Shown here piece by piece: positions 1 through 11,273 of a stretch of 39,895 nt of DNA. This stretch comes from Acanthamoeba sp. SK_2022b. Lineage: Eukaryota; Discosea; Longamoebia; Acanthamoebidae. Every line of letters starts with the position of its first letter. Position 1 is the stretch's first letter. The notes beneath the pieces were generated by a model. The model saw only the letters and a program-made list of their open reading frames with translations, ran no database searches and had not been told where the DNA came from. Location of the stretch: positions 1-39,895 of the forward strand of contig JANDJZ010000322.1 in the NCBI GenBank assembly GCA_027943245.1, given 5' to 3'. The translations under genes were made by a program, and so were the position numbers.

Positions 1-2030
1 GTTCTTGCGTTCGATCTTGATCTGCTTGAGCTCCTCCTTGCTACGCGACTTGGCCTTGAGACCGTTGGCGCTGCCGCCGCCGCTCCCCTCCTTGTCGGCG
101 AGGGCCGCGGTCGGCAGCGCGGGCGAGGAGGCGGAGGCGGACGACGAGGGCAGAGGGAGCTGAGCGGACGAGCGCTGGAGGTGGAGGAACCGGAACACGC
201 CGTCCTGGCCGTCGCCCCTGCCGGCCTTCTTCTGCTTCTTGCCGGCTTCGACCTGGGCGTGACCCTCTGACACGCGAGGCGTTGGGGCCTGGGTAGACGC
301 GGAGGCACCGCGGCATGCACACGAAAGAAGTGAAAAACGAAAAGCAGGGCAGCGTGGGAGGTGGGGTTCTTTTTGGGCGGAAATGATGTGGCGCTGCCAT
401 TATCTGTTTGTTGCAAGGCGCCGAAAAGGACAAGAAATAAGGGGAAAAAAATAAAACAAATAATAAAGAACTAGGAGAGTGAACGTACATTGTGTTGCTT
501 CTTGGAGGAGGAGGCGGGGGTGAAGCCGACGAAGGAGGAGAGAGAAGCAGACAGTCGGAGGCGTCTGGCGTTCTCCTTCTTCTTGGGGCTCCCCTCTGCC
601 CGCTCGGGACCGCCTCCGCGAGGCGAGGTGGGCTTCCTGGAGACCCACCCGAGTACAGGCGTAGATTCGTCCGAGCTGCTGCCGTGTAGCGGCGAGGTAG
701 AGGCGAATGCCTCGATAAGGAGCTCGATATTGGTGGTTGGCAGAATCCATCCGTTCTCCTCATCGTATTGCCCTTCCTCTTCATCCTCTCCATCCTCGTT
801 CTCTTCTGTCGCCTCTGCTCGCTCGCTTGGCCCAGCCGCTGCTCGGATTCCGATCTTGGGCGAAACGCTTTTGCCTGCGCTACCTCCCCCCTTGCCTTCG
901 TCGCTTTTTACGATCTTTCTCGCTTTGCCTTGGTCGCTCTCGTCGCCTTCGTTCTTTCTTGAGGTCCTCGAACGCGTGGGCGAGTTGGAGGCGGCGGCTG
1001 CTCCTCCTGCCAGCAGCAAGGTTTCGTCTTCCAGGCTTCCTCCCTTGTCCTTGCTTCTGCTGAAGTTGAACATGCCGCCGAGTCTCTTCGACGAGCCACC
1101 TCCTCCGCCCAACATCCGCGGACTTCGCCTGTCGAGGTCCTTCTTGTCGTCTTGTAGTTGTGTGCTAATGTCAATACTACTGCTGTTGTTGCTGTTGCTG
1201 TTGTTGTTGCTACTTTCCTTCTTCCGGTCGCTGTCGCCCGCAGAGCCAGCTTTGCGTCCACGGGAACCGCCCTTCGTTTTCTTTCCTTGGTTTTCGCGAC
1301 CTTTCTTCGTTTCCTTGCCGTTGTTACCGGCGAGGGCCGCCTCTTGCTGTTGTCGTGTGGTGGAGGAGCTCGCGGACAAAGGTCCCCGGCCGCGGCCCTT
1401 GGGCGACGTCGGGCTGGAAGCAGACGAAGGCGAAGCCGAAAAGAGCGAAGACGAAGACGACGACGACGACGTAGAGGAGAATGAAGGCGAGGAACGGGAT
1501 GACCCGAGCGGCGCGTTCGAGGGCTGGGCGTCGCTCGTGATCACGTAGTCGCCCTTGGGGCTGTGAGGCAGGCTTTGGCTGTTCTGATGGTAGTGGTTGT
1601 CCCGCGCGGACGGAGGACGGGCCGGCTGTTCGCCGTTGGTGGTGCTGGCGAAGGCCAAGTGTATCTTTTCCCTGATCCTGAGCGAAAGTCGCCTGAGCTG
1701 GTGCTGTGTCTTGGTCGGATACCGCCTGGCAGCCTCTTCTTCTTCCTCTTCTTCGCCCGCAGCGCTTTCTTCAACTACGCCTGCCTCGAGCCCGACCACG
1801 GTCGCTCCCCTTCGCTGTCGCCTTCGTTCTTTCGCGTCGGTAGCTTCGCTCTTCACCGCTCCACTCCTTCGCTCTTTTGTTCCGCTCGCGAGTTCGAATT
1901 CGTCTGCCCGCCGCTGGCCGCTCTTGCTTGCTACTGGTTGGCCCGCCCTCACGCCCGTCGCGCTGCCGCTTTGGGCGTTCGTGTCTTCGTGCTGGTTGTA
2001 GGGCTCAAGCACCAGCGCCCTGTCACCCAT
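1..2030 (-). CDS. Ser-rich low-complexity protein, 5' part (runs off left edge)
   Basis: Two exons are visible: 489-2030 starting at the ATG at 2030, and about 1-288, which leaves the window still open. The intron 289-488 has a GTACGT donor and a CTACCCAG acceptor and keeps phase 0; a second acceptor 36 nt downstream (CGCCCAG) is also in frame. The protein is more than 600 aa, very rich in Ser, Glu, Lys and Gly, with poly-Ser, poly-Asn and poly-Glu runs, many SP/TSP sites and basic clusters, so mostly disordered. The only non-simple stretches are around residues 98-125 (RYPTKTQHQLRRLSLRIREK) and a patch with ENGWILPTTNIELLIEAF. I recognise no family. It resembles the tandem genes at 11905-19112 in composition but lacks their WVKDDNL motif. 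The long open frames on the opposite strand are GC-rich shadows. Confidence 0.6.
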
Positions 2031-2665
2031 TCGTCGCCGCGCCGAGCCGGGCGCCTTGACAGCGTTAGGGACCTGGGAATGAGGTATCGGCGTTGTTCTT
2101 CCCCCTCTTTCTTGTGGTTTCCTTTGGCTTCCACAGGACTGGCCAGCCTCAGCTTTTAGCGAAAGCAGAGGATGAAGGGGTCACTGGTGGAGTTGATGTG
2201 GCGCCAACGCTGTAAGAAGTGAGCCGCACTGTCGTCCCCGGTTTACGTTCTCGCTGCGAGTTGTCCTTTGTTCGGACAGCTGTTCGCGTACCGGGTGGCG
2301 TTGACTGTTTTCACAACCCGCGCAGGTTGGTGGCAGACTTCCTTGCGCTCTCCGCTATGAGGATCGTGGCCAACCCTCTTCTCCTCGAGTAAGGTGTACG
2401 TTGGCCGTTTGCTGCTTTGGCTGGAAAAACGACAAAGACAGGGGCTCAAGCTGTATTGGTAGTCGTTCGTCGTTCGTTTCTGGGCACAGCATGCCTCATT
2501 TCTTTCCGGGGTACTTTTATTTGGCAACCGCCAATTAGTAACCGAGTTGAGGCAATTTGTATCGGTAAGTATAATTAGTTTATATCTGGTGCCTTTTTCC
2601 CTATCTTCTGGCCGGAGGAGCAACCCCGCAACTTGCGCCACTCAACGCTACGACCAGCTCGCGCC
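2031..2665. other. Intergenic: promoter of the left-edge gene and 3' end of SAR1
   Basis: The stretch lies between the start of the left-edge gene and the SAR1 stop, both on the minus strand. A 132-codon minus frame (2243-2641) has no ATG, no recognisable domain and an unbiased composition, so it is not called. AT-rich sequence around 2555-2600 could belong to the SAR1 3' UTR or to promoter. No RNA gene is seen. Confidence 0.4.
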
Positions 2666-3724
2666 TCACTTGCCCTTAACGAACTGCGCCACCCACTGGA
2701 TACCCTCGCCGTAGCCCACGCCCTTCACTACGCTGCACATGAACACCTGCTCGCCGGTCCTTCAGTCAACTGAGCAACAATCAAGCGATACTGGATGGAC
2801 TTGCGCACCTCGAGCGGTCGCTGGTTTTTAAGTGCGACCTTGCCCTTGCCCGTTGTGGCCGTAAGGCCCAGCACCTCCCGCAATTCTGCCTCCGCCACCG
2901 CTGTCGGCCTGTGCAGGAGACAGATAGACACCACCGAGATGAGGAGTGACAAGTTAGGGCAGGCACTCACGAGAAATGGTCACCATTTCCTAGGTGTCTC
3001 CAGGACATTAGGTCTTCCCAGTTCGAGAAGTGAGAAGGTCATCTATCAAGTGGAGCTCTCATCCCTGCTACCGTTGGTTAAGGTGGACGATGGTAGGTTA
3101 CCTGTCAATCTTGTTGCCTAAGACCAGCACTGGTACGTGAGCCAGCTTGTCATTCTTGAGGATGCCGTTGAGCTCCTCGTAGGCCTCCTCGAACCTGTCC
3201 CTCTTGGAGGCGTCCACCAGAAACACGATGACGTCTGGTGTGGCTCGTTAAGCAGAACTGATGTAGCTTAGCGCGTTACTGCCTCTCGCCTCATTCCGCG
3301 TACCTACGTCGACGAAATAGTCGCCCCAAACAGACCGTGCGCCCTTGTGTCCGCCCAGGTCGAAAGTGCGGAAGGTGACACTGCCCAGCTTCATCTCCTC
3401 TTGGTCTGCACGCACATGTCCCAGTTGAGCGAGTGAGTGACAAATCAGGGCCTGCTGCAGGAGCCTGGGCAGTAAGTATGCACGCACTCGGCTGAAACGT
3501 TGGTTTGGAGGATCGCAACCGACCATCCTTGAGCACGCCCAGGAGTGTGGTCTTGCCCGCGTTATCAAGTCCGACAAACACCATCTTGGCTTCAAGTGTC
3601 CAGATATCTGTCCAGCAGGGGTAACAGCAGATAGATTGAGGCGTGACCCTTCGGCACACTGTGGGAATGGGGTGGTACTCAGGTAGGAGAGAATGTGACG
3701 CATCCATCCGAAAGCCCAGTCCAT
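2666..3724 (-). CDS. sar1: Sar1-family small GTPase (COPII coat)
   Basis: Sar1 is the GTPase that recruits the COPII coat to ER exit sites; its N-terminal helix inserts into the ER membrane on GTP binding. Exons (minus strand): 3679-3724, 3488-3607, 3304-3405, 3102-3234, 2809-2908, 2666-2746; sum 582 nt, 193 aa, the usual Sar1 length. The N-terminus is aromatic and amphipathic (MDWAFGWMRHILSYL) with no Gly2 for myristoylation, as in Sar1 rather than Arf. G1 is GLDNAGKTT, switch II FDLGGH, G4 NKID, and the C-terminus is MCSVVKGVGYGEGIQWVAQF, a Sar1 signature. Junctions were fixed by spacing to known Sar1 (for example W to VFLVD is 16 residues) and all phases agree. It is divergent to the ApaG gene across 338 bp. 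Very likely active; no key residue is missing. Confidence 0.93.
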
Positions 3725-4062
3725 GCTCAGATTGGTTGAGTGAGGTTCTTGTCTTGCTGCTTACAACTCGAGCGAGTAGAGGTGCCGATTATGTACAACC
3801 ACCGATGGGATCCTGCGTGTCTTTTGTGGGGACGTGTCGTTCCTGCCGACGTGGCTAACATGTTTCACATTCCCACTGCCAGCTGGCAATTTCCCACCTT
3901 GCTTTTCCTCTTCTCTTTGGTTTGCAATTGCCGGGAGAGGATTTGGTATGGCGACCAAATCGAATGACAAATTGGGCAAGCTGCTCTACTCTTCCCTCCT
4001 CAGGTCCTTTTCCATTAATTCTGGTGATCGATTTCTGCCAGATTAGCTTAAATTGAACAAAG
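3725..4062. promoter_or_regulatory. Divergent intergenic region, SAR1 / ApaG gene
   Basis: 338 bp between two start codons pointing apart, so it should hold both promoters and 5' UTRs. A pyrimidine-rich stretch (about 3895-3925) and an AT-rich patch near 4010-4055 are visible. No clear TATA box or other named element could be assigned. Confidence 0.4.
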
Positions 4063-5394
4063 ATGAAGATGCGGATGATCCATCCACAAACTCACTTGCG
4101 CCGGGTGGTGGACCCTCGGTAGGTCGGGCGAGAGTTGGGAGCGCGAGGTTCTGCGTGGCCGCCTCGTGCTGGGAGAGAAGAACGAAATACGCAGGTGCCA
4201 CCTCCCTTCTGCTTCCTTCTTCCTTTCTTGTCGCTTACCTCGAGGTATCTTCACCGACTGCCCAGGCTCAAGGGCACGCTGCCGTCCAAGGTCGGCTCCC
4301 GTCTGCGTGAAGACGTGCCACTCACCGGTATACCGCGCACTGGTCGCCCCATCATCGTCGTGCGTGCCTCGCTCACCCGTATACCGTGCCCTCACAGGCG
4401 TGACCGTGCCCTCGCTCACGCGGGAGCTGTGGCGGGACTTGAACCGACCCGGCGCCGACCACGATCCACGACGCCACCTCGTATGTGTCCTCTCCTCTGT
4501 TCACGCAACTTCAAGAAATAACAATAATAATGATTATTCTTATTACCTCGATATGACGCAGGCAGACGATGGCGACGACTTCAGCGACGCCTTCACCTCG
4601 TTGCGGGTGCTCAACGACCGAACAGCTGCCCTCCAGCAACTAGTCTATGAACCACACAGCCAAGCCACGACCAACGGGGTATGTGCGCCAACAACTGGTT
4701 TTCTTGTGCCCCGCACCGGTGGGCGATGACCATGGGACGGGGCGCGGTGCAGATCGTGATCGAGGTCCGGAGCTTCCCACTGCCGTTCCGTATGGACAGC
4801 AACATGACCAAGTACTCCCGATTCGAATACCGCGTCGAGATGACCAACGTACGTTGTGCGCAGACTTGTATGTCGACAAATTTTCATGCGGTGCTGCTGT
4901 TGCTGGCGCGCAGGTGGACGCGACCAAGACCTACAAGCTCCTCTCGCGACACTGGTTTATTATCGACGGCGACGGTCGGACCGAGGAGGTGCGAGGGCCC
5001 GGCGTGATCGGCCTCTACCCCGTGCTGGTACCCTCTACTTCTACCTCCTCCTTTTTGCTCCTTGTCGACGCTCCTGTCATGGTCGTCGGTGTCAAGACGT
5101 GTCTCACACGACACGGCGGCAGGCTCCGGGCCAGAACTTTCACTACAGTTCGTCGTCGGGTTGGATGGCGACGCCGTACGGGACCATGCACGGGTCCTAT
5201 CAATTTGTTGTATGCGTTCCTCTACTCGGTCCCGTTCCATTGCTCAATTCATCTGGTTAATGTGTTATTTCTCTGTCGTGTGTCCTGTACAGGATGAGGA
5301 CACGGGAGACATAGTGGAGGCGACTATTGCTCCGTTCGGGCTCAATGCGGGTGCCGATCAAACTGTCCCTCCCAAGGAGAGGGAAGTTCTCTGA
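4063..5394 (+). CDS. ApaG (DUF525) domain protein
   Basis: Proposed exons: 4063-4118, 4245-4327, 4398-4480, 4562-4678, 4753-4848, 4914-5027, 5123-5209, 5293-5394; sum 738 nt, 245 aa. The C-terminal 125 residues are a clear ApaG domain: [70 protein letters not shown], ending IAPFGLN. ApaG is an immunoglobulin-like fold; in eukaryotes it occurs in FBXO3 and POLDIP2-like proteins, where it serves as a partner-binding module. The N-terminal 120 residues are helical and unassigned; I see no F-box, SH3-like or YccV region. The weakest points are the first junction (acceptor 4245 or, 21 nt later and still in frame, 4266) and the start. It lies tail to head before the RhoGEF. Confidence 0.8.
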
Positions 5395-5751
5395 TACTCC
5401 TCCTCTCTCTTCTTGTGCAAACCCTCTTCTCCCTCCTTTTAATAGCATTAATACATCCAACTAGTAGAACTAACCGCCACCCCGGCTACCTCTATGGATA
5501 TTCAAATAATTCAATTCAAATAGGAAAGTAGTCAATAATAGGAAAGCCTGTTCGTTGTTGTGTTCGTTGGGCCTCTTGGCGGTTGCCGGCGCTGCTTCCC
5601 TCGCGCCCCCGCACCGGTTCGAAGAGCCGGAAGGGCTTGTTACCGGGCGGGCTTGATTTACGTGAGCCTCACTCTAACGTCGACATCTACTGACACCACA
5701 CCTTGACCAACAACATCTCTGAAGTAGAAAGAAAGTCTTTTGACGCGTAGC
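5395..5751. other. Intergenic, ApaG gene to RhoGEF
   Basis: 357 bp between two plus-strand genes. It starts with a pyrimidine-rich then AT-rich stretch (5395-5545), likely the 3' UTR and poly(A) region of the upstream gene, followed by GC-rich sequence that would carry the promoter of the next. No coding or RNA gene seen. Confidence 0.4.
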
Positions 5752-8296
5752 ATGGAGGGCGGGGGCAAGCATCACGTAAGCAGCCACCTGCATCTCGTCG
5801 TCACCGATGACGACGCCACTGAGTCCGAACCCATGGCCACCCATCGGGCCAAGCTTTCCCGCTCCATCTCTATCCGAGAGGGTAAACACCCCCTCAACAT
5901 CATGTCTTGTGTCACCTCCCCGTTACAGTGAAACTTTCATGAGCTCATCAAAACAATCAATCATCGTCTTCTCCATTTGATGGGCTGTGTCGCGATTGGG
6001 TTGGTACAGCGACGCAAAAGGGGAAGAAGATGTTGATGAGCCTCAAGGGCATCGGGAGCGCCAAGGGTATAGGTACGGGTACACAACCCCCTCCCCCACC
6101 GTACCTGTCCCCTCCCTCAGTCGCTCGCTCAGCGGTCGACTCGCCTGCCAAATTGCCCCTTGACTGTGTCTGTTGTGTGTGGTTGTGCGTACGGGCTATC
6201 GTGGGCGCAGGAGGGGACTTCAAATCGCAGCACAAGTCGCGGAAGCTGTGGAGTCGGCAGTGGGACACGGAGCCGTCCAAGGAGACCCTAGCCAAGATCA
6301 TCCTCATACAGAAGCTCACGCGGGTCTGCCTCCGTCGCCCTGTAGTGACCGTTGGCTCTAGGCGCGCCAAGAATGCGTTCACTGACAAACGCACGACAGA
6401 CTCACCTGGCGCGTATGCTCAAGCGGCGGCTGTTCGTAGCGCAAGAGCTGATGATCACAGAGGAGCACTACGTCAAGGCCCTCTCTATCCTCTGTCGCCT
6501 CTTCTACTTCCCTCTCCTCGCCAAACTCGAACAGAGTAAGAAAGACGGCAAAGAAGGTATGACTGCGCACATAACACCCAAAGGAAACGCAAGTACTCAT
6601 CGAAGCATGTGTGCGAATTGTGTGACAGCTCCGCTAAAGAGCAACGAGGTGGAGAGTATATTCTCGGTGGTGGATAAGCTGTACATACATCATCAGGAAT
6701 TCAGCAAGTACCTGCAGGAGAGGGTTGGCGACTGGGAGGTCTTCGCTCGTCGGAGCTTGGGTGACATATTTATTCAACACACAGGTATTATTCATTGCAG
6801 ACACTATTATTTTGGTGATTTATTTTGGTGATTTACTAACCAACACTCACCTGACCTACAACCACTGTAATCCATTTTGCTTTAGCCTTTTTTGAGCTCT
6901 ACTCGGGGTACATCAACAACTACGACAACTCGGTGAGCACTCTCCAACGGTGCAAGAAGGAGCTGCCCAAGTTCCAGCAGTTCGTCGAGGAGGCAGAGGC
7001 ACGCGAGGAATGCGAGTTTGCAGACTTGTCGTCCTTCCTCATCCAGCCCATCCAGCGCATCCCACGCTACGTCATGCTCCTCAACGGTAACTCTCTCCTC
7101 TCTCCCTCTCCGCTTTGCCAAACCACCAAACAAGGCCAACGCGTCGTCTGCGATCTGACGACTCGTCGTGTGCGCAGCCTTGATGCGAAAAACGAGCAAA
7201 GCCCACCCGGCCTACGAGCAGCTCTTCAAGGTGCGCGCTCGAGTGGACGACACCTGACCTATTTCGAGGGGGGGAGAGATGCATCATCCTATCTCACACA
7301 TACACGTGGTATAGGCAACGCAAAAGATCAAGGACATGACCGACTACTTCAACGAACAGAAGAAGGACTCGGAGAACGCCGACTACGTACAGAAGGTGCG
7401 CTCCCTTCCTCCTCTACGAGTCGGGTAAGCAGTGGGCGATCTTGTTGCTCAATTCGCAACTCTGCGCTCTACAGCTCTACTCGCAGCTGGAGTTCGACAT
7501 GCCCCACGGGAACGCCGAGAGGCAGCGATCGGTCAAGTTCTCGTTCTCGCTCAACGAGGAGCGCCGATTCGTGAAGGAAGGCGACGTCATGATGATCAAG
7601 GACAAGAATATCACCAAGCCCTTCTCTCCCTCGCGCTCCGAAGGTTTTGCCCCGATCCGCAGCGATGCCTATAAATTTGTGTTGGTAGTGTGCGATTGGC
7701 TGACGAGCAACATCACCCAGACCGGCACCTCATCTTGTTCAACGACGTGCTGCTCATGTGCCTCTCGCCCACCATGAAGTCCGTAAGGCCAGCCCGCGTG
7801 CGGGTACTCTAAACTCTTCACTCCCCGCGTGCTATTCCCCAGTGGCTGAACCATTCCATCACCGCTGCAGCGGCGGAGCAGCAGCTTGAACATAGCCAAG
7901 ACGCTGCGGGCCAAAGGCTCAGTGGAGGCGCTGGGCAATCAGATCATCATCAAGGAGATCGTCGAGCTATGGAAAGTCCAGGTCGTCGACCTTCCCGCCT
8001 CCTGTACGCGCCCAAGCTCTCCTATCCTCTCTTCTGTTGGGCGCTACTCAAGTCGTGCGTGTTTGTCTGCGCGGCCAGACGGAGAGGGCGTGTTCGTGAT
8101 ACAGAGCTTCGATTCAAAGTACAGCCTCTGTGCGGGCACGGACAAGGCCAAACAGGAATGGTTCAACGCCCTATTCACCACCATCGAAAAGCTATTCAAG
8201 GTTGGCCTCCCCTCTCTGTTCTCTGTTCTCTGTTTCCATTGTGCGTTGGCCTCACCTCCCAAACAGAAACCGACCTCTAATCCACCACCAAGCTAA
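5752..8296 (+). CDS. RhoGEF: Dbl-homology (DH) plus PH domain protein
   Basis: DH-PH proteins catalyse GDP release from Rho/Rac GTPases at membranes. Thirteen exons: 5752-5881, 6010-6072, 6211-6323, 6400-6556, 6629-6784, 6886-7086, 7178-7230, 7315-7395, 7475-7643, 7721-7782, 7871-8003, 8079-8200, 8267-8296; sum 1470 nt, 489 aa. DH begins near residue 110 (RRLFVAQELMITEEHYVKAL) and carries the hallmark helix SSFLIQPIQRIPRYVMLL, then AHPAYEQLFK. PH follows: FVKEGDVMMIKDKN, RHLILFNDVLLMCL, and a final helix with the invariant Trp (AKQEWFNALFTTIEKLF). The N-terminal 100 residues are basic with an SRSISIRE stretch. One donor (6324, GTCTGC) is weak but phase and sequence fit. No other catalytic domain is present, so specificity cannot be told. 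It ends 208 bp before the convergent MYND gene. Confidence 0.9.
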
Positions 8297-8504
8297 ACCA
8301 ATGGCGGCCGGCCATCGTCATCAGGCGTGCGAGATCGACCTAGCGCCTTCTCAGCCTTCTTAGTCGCCTACACACTTTCCTCAATCTTATTCAATGTAGC
8401 TAAAATAAGAAAGAAATATTAACAACACGACGTACACGCTACGTTGCCACCCGGAGCACGCACAACAATACAGCAGCACCCAACACGCCCGTCCAGCGAG
8501 TGAA

Positions 8505-9239
8505 TCATGTTGTGGCCAAAGTGGCGGAGGGCGCGCACACGAGCTTGTGGGTGGGCCAGTGCTCCTTCTGGCACGCCCCGCCGCAGTACCCCACCGCTCG
8601 ACACCGCGAACACAGCTTGACCTTGCGCTCCTGGCCGCAGCGCGCGCACCGGCGCACGCCGACCCCCCGGCGTTCGGCGTCTGTCCCCGTGGCCGAGGGC
8701 GGCTGCCGTGGCCGCTGGTCCATCTCCTCCTCCCCTGGCGGGGCCGCTGCTCGGAGATGATCGGATCGTCGCTCGACGATGGTGGGGAAAGTGATGCGCA
8801 CCGTCACGTCTCCCAGTTTGATGGAGAACCTGAGTTGATGTCGACACCAATCACACGCGTGAGTTTGGGGGGGGGGAGAAAGTGATAGTCCAATGAACGC
8901 ACGTGTGTGGCTCGTATGCGGGCAGGCCGTCGTCGCTCGCGCCCACGTATCGGAGATGGCCTCGCTTGATCCATTTCCTGAGCGGCGCAAGGGTGGAAGT
9001 GAGCCGCCAACCAAAAATCAAACATGTGTGCGCGGAGTGTTTTGGGTGGGGGGGGGGGTTGGATGATGCACCTAAGCGCGACCATGGCGTAGACCAACCA
9101 GGCGAGCTCCGTTGGAATCGGCCGCCTCTCCCTTACCATGCCTCCTCCATCATCTTCTTCATAGCCTTCATCATCATCGTCATCATTACCATTGCCTTCT
9201 TGCGGAAGATTTTCGTCAATTGATTGTTGTGTTGTTGTG

Positions 9240-9299
<60 letters not shown>

Positions 9300-11273
9300 G
9301 TGATGTTGTGTTGGGCTACCCGAGGTGACGGTGGGGTAGGGGAACGTGTGGTGTCCCTCGTTGAGAAAACCCTCGACTCCGCCGGCCAGCGTCCAACCGT
9401 GCTCCAGCATCGCCCGCTCTTCGGGCAACGGCACCGCTGGGACACACGAGACAACACACGCACGCGCGCACGATGTGGGGCGTGGGTGGATCGCCTCCCT
9501 CCGACAGCGCATTCCAATTCCTGGGATGCCTTGCATACCATCGCGGGCCACGAAGTCGAGGCTCTCCAGGGCGAGGTCGTCCAGCTCGTGGCCGGTCCAC
9601 TCCGCCGGCTCCGTGAACCCGCGCGCGTGCTTCATGTACAGGCCACTGACAACACAAAACAAAAACAAAAACAAAAACAAATCAAAGGAAATCAGCGATT
9701 GGCTGTTGGCTGTTGGTTGGTTGCTGTTGTGGCATCGTTTAAAACGCACCAATCGCTGGACTGGAAGTAGTCGGGGTAGGCGCGGGACAGTTCGCGCTGG
9801 CCCTCGCCCCTGTTCCCGAGGACGGACACGAGCCGGTGTCGGTCGCCGATGCTCAGCGTGAACGTGTGCCCGTCCGCCAGGTATCGCCACGGCGCTGCGC
9901 TCGCCTGGCGTCAGCGGACCAGCAAACGGACAACGGCCAGGTGCACTGCGACGCACGGTGAAGCGCCCGGGAGAGAGGGAGGGAGGGAGAGAGAGAGAGA
10001 GGCACCCGCGTGGTAGAACTTGCTGGCGCTCTTGAAGAAGCGGCCGACCAGGTCTGCGCTCATGCCGGGCACGCGCAGCAGCAGGTCGTCCGTGTCCAGG
10101 CCTCCGTTCACGACGTAGAGCTGCTTCGCCAACCTCTGGCAAGCTATGGACAAAAGAAAACAACAAATTAATAAAATGGTCAATAAAATGGTCAATAACA
10201 TTTACTTAATATTAAAATAAAGAATAATTCAGAGATAAATTTTTATTTTTATTTTATTCGTTAAAATAATAAAATATAAATTGGTTAAATGGGTACCGGG
10301 AGCCGACAGGGGTTGGATGAGGGACTTGACGCCCCACAGTTGCAGGACGTGCTGGGCCTCTCGCTGGAGGAGCGCGGACTCGAAGACGATCGCTTTCGGC
10401 AGACAATTCACGGGCGCCAACTTTCCCAGCGAGCTGTACCCACATCACACGCACGCACACGCACGATCAGCCACAACCGATTGCCCGCAACGATGGTGAG
10501 CAGTCATTTGCTGTACTTGTTCGGCTCGAGAGCGTGCGAGAGGTAGCGTCTGATGTAGTCATCCTTGGTCACACATCTGAAACGCAACGCAACGCAACGC
10601 GGCCGTTAACGATGCTGCGACAAGGAGAGAGCGAGGGGGCGGGACAGGTCTGGTGGGATACCCAGCAGCGCTGATGTCCTCGGCCTTGAGCATGTCCCTG
10701 ATGTGGCTCAAGGGCGTGGGACTGAGCATGTGCGCCAGGGCCTGCGGTCGCATGCGCGCATCGAACGTCAGTGAAGGGTGGAGGGTGGAGTATGAGCGAG
10801 TGAACCGCCAACACGGCGAGCCGATGTGCATACCCTTGTGACCGTGGTGGTGTGCGTCAGGTGGGCATCCGCAGTGAGCCTGTTCAGTGCACGCGCCAGA
10901 CAGAACGCCACGTTCTCGTCTACGTGTCGTGTCGTGTCGTGTGAGGTGCGGGAGAGTGGAGGCAGAGCGAGCGATGGGTGTACTGCGCTGGTATTCGACG
11001 ATGCGGTTCTGGGCGTTGAAGACACAGCCGCGGCTGTGGTTGGTCAGGAGCAGTTCGTATCCCAGCCCTTCCTCCTCTGGTTCCCACGGCACGTAGTGCC
11101 ATGTGTCCTCCCCCACACAACTGCGCGCGCAAAATCAGAACAAAAAATCTCATAAAATGCTGTTTTAATTCAGCAATAAATAATCTGAGACGGCTTTCGA
11201 ATCGTGGGTGGTACCGTTTGGTCTGATCAATCCCTGGCTGGCGCTTGCCTTTTGATTTGCCCCCTTTATTCAT
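8505..11273 (-). CDS. MYND-type zinc-finger protein with a large conserved N-terminal region
   Basis: Thirteen exons (minus): 11215-11273, 10984-11120, 10834-10919, 10662-10741, 10517-10576, 10297-10433, 10006-10143, 9750-9894, 9539-9645, 9320-9436, 9072-9198, 8903-8977, 8505-8829; sum 1593 nt, 530 aa. The C-terminus is a full MYND finger: CARCGQERKVKLCSRC then YCGGACQKEHWPTHKLVC. MYND fingers bind Pro-rich peptides in partner proteins. The N-terminal 400 residues contain WHYVPWEPEE, a helical middle part, and APWRYLADGHTFTLSIGDRH...VSVLGNRGE, which recalls uncharacterised bacterial domains of the DUF6930/DUF7309 sort (from memory, untested). An acidic run of Asp/Glu precedes IPTELAWLVYAMVALRKWIKRGHLRYV. 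Intron 10 carries a (CAA)n array. No SET domain is visible, so it is not an SMYD methyltransferase. Confidence 0.82.
9229..9303. repeat. (GTT)n / (CAA)n microsatellite inside a MYND-gene intron
   Basis: About 20 copies of GTT on the plus strand, CAA in the transcript. Frames on the two sides differ (poly-Thr frame upstream, poly-Gln frame downstream), and a GT donor at 9319 and an AG at 9199-9200 restore the reading frame, so the array is best read as intronic. Confidence 0.8.

Noticed and set aside
41..793. 250-codon minus frame overlapping the left-edge gene
   Set aside because: It runs through the predicted intron and in another frame of exon 2; composition is a GC-rich shadow with Arg/Pro runs.
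490..1548. 352-codon plus-strand frame
   Set aside because: It is the complement of a Ser/Glu-rich coding exon, giving Leu/Ser/Pro runs; no domain.
2243..2641. 132-codon minus frame between the left-edge gene and SAR1
   Set aside because: No ATG start, no domain, and it sits where the SAR1 3' UTR is expected.
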